Assembly: GCA_023142175.1 (NCBI GenBank)
Contig: JAGLJX010000229.1
Span: 1-5,041, forward strand
Direction: 5' to 3'
From: Emcibacter sp.
GTDB lineage: Bacteria > Pseudomonadota > Alphaproteobacteria > Sphingomonadales > Emcibacteraceae
DNA: 5,041 nt
Part shown: piece after piece, positions 1-5,041 of the stretch
How positions within the stretch are numbered: position 1 is the stretch's first letter
How the letters are laid out: each line of letters begins with the position of its first letter
Position numbers and translations under genes: made by a program
Notes under the pieces: generated by a model
The model's database searches: none
The model's input: the letters and a program-made list of their open reading frames with translations, nothing else
Told to the model about the DNA's origin: nothing

Positions 1-436
1 AGGGCAGGATAACGCTGAAAAAACAATCCCACGGCCCAGCGCGCAAGGTCGCCGCCATCTCCATGGGCCGATTGCCCAACGCCTCCACAGCATTCTGGAT
101 AGGTTGCACCACAAAGGGCAGGGAATATATTACAGATGCGATCACAAGACCCCAGAAGGTGAAAGGCAGGGTGCCAAGGCCCAAGGCGGTAGTTAATTGC
201 CCGATCGGCCCATTTGGCCCCATGGCCATCAACAGATAAAAGCCGATCACCGTTGGCGGTAGCACCAGAGGCAGGGCAACAAGCGCCCCGATGGGGCCTT
301 TCCAGCGCGATGTGGTACGCGCCAGCCACAATGCGATGGGCGTGCCGATGAGCAGCAGAAGTATTGTGGTGATACTGGCAATACGGGTCGTGAGCCAGAT
401 GGCCTGAAGGTCAGCGTCGGAAAACCCCATAATCAT
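1..436 (-). CDS. modB: Molybdate ABC transporter permease ModB (partial, C-terminus beyond window start)
   Basis: ModB is the inner-membrane channel subunit of the molybdate importer; it takes molybdate from ModA and is driven by the ATPase ModC. My reading of the minus strand gives 145 uninterrupted codons running off the window edge. A first membrane segment lies at about residues 19-39 ([18 protein letters not shown]). The family-typical stretch [15 protein letters not shown] is at about 55-69, and a further hydrophobic segment includes [17 protein letters not shown]. The last visible residues ([19 protein letters not shown]) form the EAA loop that contacts the ATPase. The chosen start overlaps the modA stop as ATGA, with GGGGA just upstream, which suggests translational coupling; a second in-frame ATG at 430 is possible. 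The C-terminal third and any modC lie outside the window. Family assignment is secure. Confidence 0.93.
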   Translation of the reverse strand, partial: MIMGFSDADLQAIWLTTRIASITTILLLLIGTPIALWLARTTSRWKGPIGALVALPLVLPPTVIGFYLLMAMGPNGPIGQLTTALGLGTLPFTFWGLVIASVIYSLPFVVQPIQNAVEALGNRPMEMAATLRAGPWDCFFSVILP

Positions 437-1179
437 TGATCCCCATTTGGTATTTTATAGCCATGACGGCTTATCAGGTTTTTTGCCCAGTCTGAGGCTA
501 AAAAACGGGTAAAAGCCAAGGCGGCCTTGTTGTCCGCCGCAGATTTCAGGATAACCGCATCCTGACGGATGGGCTGATACAGTCCTTCGGGTATGATCCA
601 GTTGGACCCGGTTGCCGGTAATTGTGCGCGGGCAATAAAGCCCAGATCGGCGTTGGCGGTGGCGATGAATTGGTAAGTCTGGGCAATATTCTCGCCCCGG
701 ACAAATTTGGCCGACAGGGTTTCATAAAGGCCAAGGGACTGTAGAACCTGACGTGCCGCAAGGCCATATGGGGCAAGGCGTGGGTTGGCCAGAGCCAGCT
801 TGTTAAAGCGGCCTTCTTTCAGAATATCGCCAGTGTTATCAACAAAGTCCGTCCGCGCCGACCAGAGGGCCAATGCGCCGATGGCATAAGTAAAGTGGCT
901 GTCCGGCACGGTCATGCCCCGCGCTTTCAGAGCCGCAGGTTTCATAGCATCTGCCGATAAAAAAACATCAAAAGGCGCGCCATGCACTATCTGGGCAAAA
1001 ATCCGGCCTGATGATCCCAGAACCAGTTTCACATGATGGCCGGTCTGTTCTTCAAAGCGCTGGACAATCGCCTTGGCCGGGGCAGAAAAATTGGCGGCCA
1101 CGGCCACGGTGACTTCCGCCGCCATAACGCGCTGCGCAAAAAATAAAGACAGTGCGAAATAAAGAATATACCGCCACAT
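433..1179 (-). CDS. modA: Molybdate ABC transporter periplasmic substrate-binding protein ModA
   Basis: ModA captures molybdate (and usually tungstate) in the periplasm and delivers it to ModB. The 248-residue protein has a signal peptide (WRY, then a hydrophobic run [11 protein letters not shown], with likely cleavage near VMA-AE at about residues 20-21). The mature N-terminus reads [14 protein letters not shown], and [10 protein letters not shown] with [11 protein letters not shown] follows; the Asn/Ser of AANFS and the Ser of GSSG are at the usual oxyanion-binding positions. Later [13 protein letters not shown] and a C-terminal FTRFLAS helix fit the fold, and the length is normal. The frame extends upstream to an ATG at 1194, but that codon has no Shine-Dalgarno, whereas AGGA sits 6 bases before the ATG at 1179 and the inferred transcription start falls near 1194. 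It is first in an operon with modB and probably ModE-controlled. The exact anion preference cannot be read from sequence. Confidence 0.95.
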   Translation of the reverse strand: MWRYILYFALSLFFAQRVMAAEVTVAVAANFSAPAKAIVQRFEEQTGHHVKLVLGSSGRIFAQIVHGAPFDVFLSADAMKPAALKARGMTVPDSHFTYAIGALALWSARTDFVDNTGDILKEGRFNKLALANPRLAPYGLAARQVLQSLGLYETLSAKFVRGENIAQTYQFIATANADLGFIARAQLPATGSNWIIPEGLYQPIRQDAVILKSAADNKAALAFTRFLASDWAKNLISRHGYKIPNGDQ

Positions 1180-1185
1180 AATTTT

Positions 1186-1189
1186 TCCT
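1186..1189 (-). promoter_or_regulatory. Ribosome binding site deciding the modA start
   Basis: On the minus strand AGGA is followed by six bases (AAAATT) and then ATG at 1179. The alternative ATG at 1194 is preceded by CGAACTT, which has no purine-rich site. This favours the 248-residue over the 253-residue form of ModA. The shorter form also leaves a more ordinary signal peptide. Confidence 0.6.
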
Positions 1190-1199
1190 GACATAAGTT

Positions 1200-1223
1200 C
1201 GTTATATAATGAAACATATAACG
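1200..1223. promoter_or_regulatory. ModE-type molybdate-responsive operator
   Basis: The site is CGTTATAT, eight spacer bases, then ATATAACG: a perfect inverted repeat. Its half-sites match the TATATA-rich, CG-flanked palindrome recognised by dimers of the molybdate sensor ModE in proteobacteria. It sits just upstream of modA and across the likely -10, which is where ModE with bound molybdate represses modABC in Escherichia coli. No modE gene is in the window, so the regulator would have to be encoded elsewhere. Confidence 0.82.
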
Positions 1224-1228
1224 CCCAA
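1201..1228 (-). promoter_or_regulatory. Putative modA promoter (-35 TTGGGC, -10 TATAAC)
   Basis: Reading the minus strand, TTGGGC (1228-1223) and TATAAC (1206-1201) are separated by 16 bases. They resemble a sigma-70 promoter, although the -35 is only partly matched. Transcription would begin about seven bases beyond the -10, near 1194, giving a short leader before the AGGA and the ATG at 1179. The ModE-like palindrome covers the whole spacer and the -10, as expected for repression. The hexamers are a reading by eye in AT-rich DNA. Confidence 0.4.
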
Positions 1229-1240
1229 GAGCAAGCGGCT

Positions 1241-1256
1241 TTTACCGTCCGGTAAA
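1241..1256. repeat. Short perfect inverted repeat TTTACCG-TC-CGGTAAA
   Basis: Seven-base arms (TTTACCG and CGGTAAA) are separated by two bases, between the modA promoter and the MarR-like remnant. Its length and symmetry would suit an operator for a dimeric regulator. It could be a second control site for modA or a leftover operator of the decayed MarR gene. It has no adjoining U-run typical of a terminator. Function is unknown. Confidence 0.35.
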
Positions 1257-1268
1257 TATAAATATTGA

Positions 1269-1591
1269 GCCGGATGGCGGATAATTGCTGTCCAGCATTG
1301 CTGTGGCGGCATCAATATTGGCGAGCTGGCAACCTTGACTTCTTTGACCCAACCCAGTACAACTCAAGTAGTTGACAAGTTGGTGGCCGAAGATATTATA
1401 ACGTGCGTGCCAAGGAAAAATGATAACAGAATTATGAAATTTTTCTGAGCGAACTGGGGGAGCAGTTGTCTGAAGATATTTTTCCTATTGTTTTACGTCA
1501 TCAGGATCACTTAACAGTAGACTTCACTCAAGCAGAGGTAGCGTTATTTGTCAGTATGTGTAAGCGTATGTTGATAAATGTAAGACAGTAG
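1269..1591 (+). pseudogene. Decayed MarR-family transcriptional regulator (5'-truncated, frameshifted)
   Basis: From 1269 one frame reads AGWRIIAV, then GGINIGELATLTSLTQPSTT, QVVDKLVAEDIITCVPRKNDNR and IMKFF before TGA at 1446-1448. This matches the winged-helix DNA-binding domain of MarR regulators: the helix-turn-helix with its TQPSTTQVVDKL recognition helix, then the charged wing corresponding to the usual DPDDRR. Shifting back one base at the T-run 1440-1444 continues the family pattern (LSELGEQLSEDIF and onward through the C-terminal dimerisation helices) to TAG at 1589-1591, a natural-looking end. The N-terminal helix of about 40 residues is missing: an in-frame TGA lies at 1266-1268 and no start codon precedes the homology. 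It is therefore a remnant, probably non-functional. The single-base loss could be a homopolymer sequencing error, but the missing N-terminus argues for real decay. Confidence 0.8.
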
Positions 1592-1688
1592 TATCATATT
1601 GATTATTAATAACTTTATCTGAAGTTAATAAATTATTTAATCTAACCTATTACATTGGATTCTTTTGGTAGCTAAACAGAGAAAGATC
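1592..1688 (+). other. AT-rich leader upstream of the Tad-like operon
   Basis: This gene-free stretch lies between the MarR remnant and the first Tad-like gene; 13 of the 75 bases from 1592 to 1666 are G or C. It contains a 10-base palindrome TTATTAATAA (1603-1612). The operon promoter is expected here, since no intact plus-strand gene lies upstream, but I could not pick a convincing -35/-10 pair. The right end includes an alternative TTG start (1665) for the next gene. Confidence 0.4.
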
Positions 1689-3053
1689 ATGTGGGAAAAG
1701 ATATATAAACTACTATCACGTGTCAGAAAATCGGACTCAGGTCTGGCGCTTGTATATTACGCACTGATTATGCCTATATTTCTAGGTTTTGCCGGACTGG
1801 GCTTTGATGCAACCTTATGGTTCATGGAAAAGCGTCAGATGCAGACGGTTGCAGATTCCGCTGCACTTACAGGGGCTTATACCATATTGGCCAGCGGCAA
1901 TATCATAGCGGAAGCAAAGAATGATGCTGAAGGCAATGGTTTCCATGAGAGCACAGACTATATCATTGATGTGGCCTCCCCGCCTACGTCGGGTGCTTTT
2001 CTCGGCCTTGCGGACCATGTGATGGTGACTTTAACTAAACCAGCAGATCGATATTTTTCCAATTTGCTTGGCCTGTCTGGCTCAACCATTGTAACACTTG
2101 CCACTGCGGCAACGATAGTAAGAGGCCAGCATTGTGTTTTGGCTCTGGATGACTTCCGTGACAAGGCCCTTGAATTTACCGGGACATCAGATGTTGATAT
2201 TGATTGTGGCGTGGCGTCCAATTCAAATAGCAATTCATCCATATATCTAAATGGTAATGCAAGTCTTAGTGCAAGCCCTTCAGCACAGGCAGTTGGTGAT
2301 ATATCCATAAGCCTTAATGCATCAATAATAACGCCAGAATCAACCCCTCAGAGCCATACATCAAGGTCTGATAATCCGTATAATGATCTTGTTGTGCCGG
2401 AAATATTCTATAATGACCCCTTCGATCCCGCTTGTGACCAGACAAACAGGGATGTTAAAGGTAATGAGCCGCAGCCAGTTACCCTGTCCCCAGGCAGATA
2501 TTGTGGGGGGATAAAAATAAGTGCCGGGGCTGATGTCCTGATGGAGCGGGGCTTATATATCATTGATGAAGGCGAGTTCAGGGTGGCTGGTAATGCCTCT
2601 GTAACTACCATTGCTTGTCCATATCCAACGGCGCCGACGGATTATTGTGGCGTGACGCTTATTTTAACAGGTAGAGATCCTGCAAGTATAGCAACCGTAA
2701 CCATTAACGGCGGCGCAGATATGAATATGGCGGCAACGAATAAGTTTGTAGAGAATACCTCTGATGCTTTCCCTTATGCGGGGATCTTGTTTTTTCAGGA
2801 CCCTGAGGCTGTTTATGAAGACGGTGTAAATAGTTTCTTAGGCGGTGCCGCTATGAATCTCGATGGTGCGTTATATTTCCCTTCACAGGAATTAAAATAT
2901 AGCGGTGGTGCCGCAGGCCCGACAAAATGTCTGCAGATTATAGCCAACAAGATAACATTTTCGGGGAATGTGAACCTCCATAAAGACAACGCTAAATGCG
3001 AAAATCTGGGCATTGATGTGATTGATGTAAAACTTGCTATTTTAGTGGAATAA
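1689..3053 (+). CDS. TadG-like protein (TadE/TadG-family Flp pilus-assembly protein)
   Basis: This is a 454-residue envelope protein presumed to act with a Flp/Tad pilus or related apparatus. The N-terminus has a short basic cytoplasmic tail, then SGLALVYYALIMPIFLGFAG (about residues 17-36) and the family-typical QMQTVADSAALTGAY, as in the Tad-like N-terminal domain. The +5 position after the glycine is Tyr, not the Glu of processed pseudopilins, so it is likely a membrane-anchored protein. The large outer part has the pattern common in TadG-like proteins: CVLALD, a CGVASNS segment with an Asn/Ser-rich stretch, TLSPGRYCGG and repeated Gly/Ala/Asn strands. Eight cysteines (about 149, 173, 249, 272, 310, 320, 414, 437) could form disulfides. 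I see no von Willebrand A domain. The ATG at 1689 follows AGAGAAAG; a TTG at 1665 with GGA upstream would add eight residues. It is first of three tightly spaced genes. Confidence 0.82.
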   Translation: MWEKIYKLLSRVRKSDSGLALVYYALIMPIFLGFAGLGFDATLWFMEKRQMQTVADSAALTGAYTILASGNIIAEAKNDAEGNGFHESTDYIIDVASPPTSGAFLGLADHVMVTLTKPADRYFSNLLGLSGSTIVTLATAATIVRGQHCVLALDDFRDKALEFTGTSDVDIDCGVASNSNSNSSIYLNGNASLSASPSAQAVGDISISLNASIITPESTPQSHTSRSDNPYNDLVVPEIFYNDPFDPACDQTNRDVKGNEPQPVTLSPGRYCGGIKISAGADVLMERGLYIIDEGEFRVAGNASVTTIACPYPTAPTDYCGVTLILTGRDPASIATVTINGGADMNMAATNKFVENTSDAFPYAGILFFQDPEAVYEDGVNSFLGGAAMNLDGALYFPSQELKYSGGAAGPTKCLQIIANKITFSGNVNLHKDNAKCENLGIDVIDVKLAILVE

Positions 3054-3056
3054 CGG

Positions 3057-3509
3057 ATGAAACAGATATTTAAAAAGCTTGCCACCTGTGTTCAGGGAAT
3101 TGCGGCCGTTGAACTAGCACTTATTTTCCCCGTTATGCTGCTGATGATAGTCGGGGCTCTTGATATGGGGTCAATGTTTGTGCGCAAGATGGAATTAGCC
3201 AATGCGGTCAAAGCCGGAGTGCAATATTCTCTCGTCAGGAAACCCATACAGAATGATGTAACAAGCATTGAGGCTGCCGTGGAAGCCTCACTGGGAACTG
3301 TTGATGCTACGATTACATCAGTTAATGTGGAACTTTTTTGTAAGTGTTTTTCCGTGAAGCAATTATGTAGTCTGGATTGTGCGGATGCGAATGGAACATC
3401 GCATATTACAGTTACTATAAAAGAAAACTATTCTACTCCCTTTTTCAATTATGATTGGTTTGTGTCAAGTTTCCCCATAACTGAAACCTCGACTATTAGG
3501 TTAAACTAG
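3057..3509 (+). CDS. TadE-like pseudopilin with cysteine cluster
   Basis: This 150-residue protein begins three bases after the upstream stop, with GTGGA as a likely ribosome binding site. A basic tail (MKQIFKKLATCVQG) is followed by IAAVELALIFPVMLLMIVGAL. The Gly14|Ile15 junction with Glu19 at +5 is the prepilin cleavage pattern handled by a TadV-type peptidase, and the AAVELALIFPV block is diagnostic of TadE-like proteins. After the membrane helix, MELANAVKAGVQYSL is typical of the family. The outer domain has four clustered cysteines, CKC at 95-97 and CSLDC at 104-108, followed by predicted strand segments ending near the C-terminus. It is probably a minor pilin-like or assembly component. 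Which of TadE or TadF it corresponds to cannot be settled here. Confidence 0.85.
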   Translation: MKQIFKKLATCVQGIAAVELALIFPVMLLMIVGALDMGSMFVRKMELANAVKAGVQYSLVRKPIQNDVTSIEAAVEASLGTVDATITSVNVELFCKCFSVKQLCSLDCADANGTSHITVTIKENYSTPFFNYDWFVSSFPITETSTIRLN

Positions 3510-3511
3510 GT

Positions 3512-3515
3512 AGGA
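3512..3515 (+). promoter_or_regulatory. Ribosome binding site for the third Tad-like gene
   Basis: AGGA is followed by five bases and then ATG at 3521. The codon directly before that ATG is an in-frame TTG (3518), and a third candidate ATG lies at 3524. Spacing favours 3521, giving 146 residues. Confidence 0.5.
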
Positions 3516-3520
3516 TATTG

Positions 3521-3961
3521 ATGATGTTATTGGCATATTTACATAAAATCAGGAAAAGCCCGCGCGGTAGTACTGCCATAGAATTTGCAATGGTTTTACC
3601 GGTTATGTTGCTTTTTACTTTTGGTTTTTTTGAATTTGCCCGGGCACTTTTCACACAGGGAATATTGAATTATTCTGCCGAACAGGCCACCCGGTTTGCC
3701 ATGGTAAATTTCGATGCGGACAATGAAGACGCGCTCTACATATCAGGTGTTAAAACACAAATAACAACTGTTGCCAAAAATAGCTTTATCATGATTGATG
3801 AAAATCAAGCAACAGTAACCATTTCCGTGGCTGTTAATGCATTGGATTTAACCAAAACTGTTGATGTTACCATTGACTATAATTATTCTTTTATAATGCC
3901 TATTTTACCGGCCACCAGTTTTGTCATGACCGGATCATCCAAGTCTTTTCTGATCCAGTGA
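3521..3961 (+). CDS. TadE-like pseudopilin (second small Tad-family protein)
   Basis: The 146-residue protein has a basic tail ending RKSPRG (Gly16), then STAIEFAMVLPVMLLFTFGFF. Glu21 is at +5 from the predicted cleavage after Gly16, so it fits TadE/TadF-type pseudopilins processed by a prepilin peptidase. The segment following the helix (FARALFTQGILNYSAEQATRFAM) is typical of TadE-like proteins, where the helix continues into an amphipathic region. The C-terminal part is strand-rich (ATVTISVAVNALDL, TVDVTIDYNYSF). Unlike its neighbour it has no cysteines. It starts 11 bases after the upstream stop and ends the operon. The three proteins together resemble the TadE/TadF/TadG trio. The exact partner machinery is not visible in the window. 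Confidence 0.85.
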   Translation: MMLLAYLHKIRKSPRGSTAIEFAMVLPVMLLFTFGFFEFARALFTQGILNYSAEQATRFAMVNFDADNEDALYISGVKTQITTVAKNSFIMIDENQATVTISVAVNALDLTKTVDVTIDYNYSFIMPILPATSFVMTGSSKSFLIQ

Positions 3962-4051
3962 ATAAAATATCCTAAAATCCCATCGCTTTTTTGCCTTCTG
4001 TTAAGGTCGGTAATTTATTATATTTTTAATATGACCTGAAGTGCTATTCCG

Positions 4052-4075
4052 CCGGTTTGTTATATGAGCAACCGG
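4052..4075. terminator. Weak hairpin in the convergent gap between the Tad operon and msrB
   Basis: CCGGTT (4052-4057) pairs perfectly with AACCGG (4070-4075) around a 12-base loop, between two convergently transcribed units. The position suits a two-way terminator. Neither strand has a U-run directly after the stem, so a classic intrinsic terminator is doubtful. A second small hairpin, AGGCG-TTAAT-CGCCT (4091-4105), overlaps the msrB stop codon. The rest of the 134-base gap is AT-rich with no gene. Confidence 0.25.
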
Positions 4076-4095
4076 GTGCCGTCCTTCTGAAGGCG

Positions 4096-4482
4096 TTAAT
4101 CGCCTACGAAATCAAGTGCGGCGGAATTGATACAATACCTCATCCCCGTGGGCTCAGGTCCGTCGGGAAATAGATGGCCCAGATGAGCATCACAGCCAGC
4201 GCATATGACTTCTTCGCGGACCATACCCAGTGAGCCGTCACGCTTTATGGTGATATTCTCTTTTGCGATTACATCATAAAAGCTCGGCCAGCCACTGCCG
4301 CTGTCATATTTGGTATCTGAACTGAAAAGGGGAGCTTTACAGCAGATACAGACATAATTTCCGCTATCTTTATGGTTACAGTATTTTCCCGTGAAGGCCC
4401 GTTCCGTGCCGCCGCAACGGGCGACCTGATAGGCCGTATCATCAAGAGTGTCCCGCCATTTCTGATCAGTTTTTTTGGTCAT
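4096..4482 (-). CDS. msrB: Peptide-methionine (R)-S-oxide reductase MsrB
   Basis: MsrB reduces methionine-R-sulfoxide in proteins, with thioredoxin as the usual electron donor. The 128-residue protein has no signal peptide, so it is cytoplasmic. The [11 protein letters not shown] segment (24-34) opens the fold. Zinc is held by two CxxC pairs, C45/C48 (CICC) and C94/C97 (CAGC). GSGWPSF (62-68) and [10 protein letters not shown] lead to the catalytic Cys117 in RYCINS. The common resolving cysteine of GCGWPSF is Ser63 here, while Cys35 follows GKY, where an alternative resolving cysteine occurs in a known subclass. The start is fixed, since the next Met is residue 87; its ribosome binding site is weak (AGAAAGTGA). 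It lies 13 bases after the stop of the flavoprotein gene, so the two are probably cotranscribed. Confidence 0.95.
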   Translation of the reverse strand: MTKKTDQKWRDTLDDTAYQVARCGGTERAFTGKYCNHKDSGNYVCICCKAPLFSSDTKYDSGSGWPSFYDVIAKENITIKRDGSLGMVREEVICAGCDAHLGHLFPDGPEPTGMRYCINSAALDFVGD

Positions 4483-4495
4483 GAGAGGTCACTTT

Positions 4496-5041
4496 CTATA
4501 GGTCGAAAATTTTACCGGGGTTAAGGATATTTTTAGGATCAAAGGCTTTTTTGATGGTCTTCATATAGTCCAGTGCCGCCCCATGCTCCAGCGCCATATA
4601 TTTCTTTTTGCCAAGGCCAATACCATGTTCGCCGGTAGAGGTACCGCCCATCTTGATCGCCCGTGTCACAAGCCGCCTGTTTATCTGTTCAATCATGTCC
4701 ACATCCTGTGGATTATTCTTGTCATAGGGGATGGTCAGGTGAAAATTTCCGTCACCCACATGACCCACTAATGGCGCTATGATGCCCGCTTCTGCAATGT
4801 CTTTGCGGGTTTCACCTATGGTTTCTGCTAGCCGGGATATGGGCACACAGACATCGGTAACCCAGAAATCCTTGCCCGGAAAAGCGGCGCGTACGGATAA
4901 ATAGCCATCATGGCGGGCCTGCCATAATTTATTGCGGTCTTCGGTTCGCGTTGCCCATTTAAAACAATGACCGCCATGAGATCTGGCAATTTCCTCAACC
5001 ATTTCCGCCTGTTCTTTAACCGCACTTTCAGAGCCGTGAAA
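4496..5041 (-). CDS. FAD-linked oxidase, D-lactate dehydrogenase (cytochrome)/GlcD type (partial, N-terminus beyond window end)
   Basis: This is the C-terminal 181 residues of a flavoprotein that oxidises a 2-hydroxy acid such as D-lactate or glycolate and passes electrons to the respiratory chain or another acceptor. The frame stays open to the window edge, beginning FHGSESAVKEQAEMVEEIA, so the Met at 5002 is internal. Family signatures follow in order: FWVTDVCVPISRLAETI, then APLVGHVGDGNFHL (histidines that bind metal or substrate), GGTSTGEHGIGLGK (the EHG motif) and FDPKNILNPGKIFDL at the end. These best fit the FAD-oxidase C-terminal domain of cytochrome-type D-lactate dehydrogenase. The N-terminal FAD-binding domain is outside the window, so substrate choice is open and I give no gene symbol. 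msrB follows it directly. Confidence 0.9.
   Translation of the reverse strand, partial: FHGSESAVKEQAEMVEEIARSHGGHCFKWATRTEDRNKLWQARHDGYLSVRAAFPGKDFWVTDVCVPISRLAETIGETRKDIAEAGIIAPLVGHVGDGNFHLTIPYDKNNPQDVDMIEQINRRLVTRAIKMGGTSTGEHGIGLGKKKYMALEHGAALDYMKTIKKAFDPKNILNPGKIFDL

Noticed and set aside
1274..1378. Small plus-strand reading frame of 34 codons starting ATG at 1274
   Set aside because: No ribosome binding site, and it overlaps the MarR-like homology in another frame, which explains the sequence better.
1437..1448. Possible programmed -1 frameshift in the MarR-like sequence (AAATTTTTCTGA)
   Set aside because: The in-frame heptamer is not a good slippery site (the first base of the shifted codon is A), and the gene also lacks a start and N-terminus, so decay is simpler.
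2218..2242. Asn/Ser-rich repeat in the TadG-like gene as a possible tandem repeat
   Set aside because: Only a few Asn-Ser pairs with non-identical codons; such low-complexity segments after CGVASNS are usual for this family.
1958..2308. Minus-strand open frame of 116 codons opposite the TadG-like gene
   Set aside because: No recognisable protein features and it lies wholly within a well-supported plus-strand gene; other antisense frames there are the same kind of shadow.
3987..3992. Run of six T after the Tad-like operon as an intrinsic terminator
   Set aside because: No GC-rich stem directly precedes it; the nearest pairing (GGATCA/TGATCC at 3932-3956) lies inside the coding end and about 30 bases away.
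4583..4771. Plus-strand frame of 62 codons opposite the FAD-linked oxidase
   Set aside because: It is antisense to strongly conserved oxidase motifs and has no features of its own.

Overview
This window is a stretch of bacterial chromosome carrying three unrelated gene blocks and one decayed gene. I find no RNA gene, mobile element, CRISPR array or phage gene. A Gram-negative proteobacterium is likely: there is a periplasmic molybdate-binding protein with a signal peptide, a ModE-type operator, TadE/TadG-family envelope proteins and a GlcD/D-lactate dehydrogenase-type flavoprotein. Alphaproteobacteria is my best guess from the style of the Tad proteins and the moderate GC content, but the sequence does not prove it.

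Left block (1-1256, minus strand): molybdate uptake. modA (periplasmic binding protein) is followed by modB (membrane permease, cut by the window edge) with a 4-base ATGA stop/start overlap. A perfect 8-bp inverted repeat with an 8-base spacer (1200-1223) matches the ModE molybdate-sensing operator. It covers a plausible modA promoter, so the operon is probably shut off when molybdate is plentiful. The best ribosome binding site puts the modA start at 1179 rather than 1194.

Middle block (1269-3961, plus strand): first comes the remnant of a MarR-family regulator (1269-1591), without its N-terminus and frameshifted in a T-run. A very AT-rich leader (about 1592-1688) follows, then a compact three-gene operon of TadE/TadG-family proteins: one large TadG-like protein and two small pseudopilin-like proteins that carry the G|xxxxE processing motif. 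These presumably serve a Flp/Tad-type pilus or related envelope apparatus. No pilin, secretin, ATPase or prepilin peptidase gene is in view. Sampled stretches of this block are poorer in GC than the flanks.

Right block (4096-5041, minus strand): an FAD-linked oxidase of the D-lactate dehydrogenase/GlcD type, with only its C-terminal part inside the window, followed after 13 bases by msrB, a zinc-binding methionine-(R)-sulfoxide reductase. It faces the Tad operon across a 134-base convergent gap that holds a weak hairpin.

I see no evidence of an undescribed system. The points most worth a second look are the ModE operator, the MarR pseudogene, the isolated Tad triad and the cysteine arrangement of MsrB.
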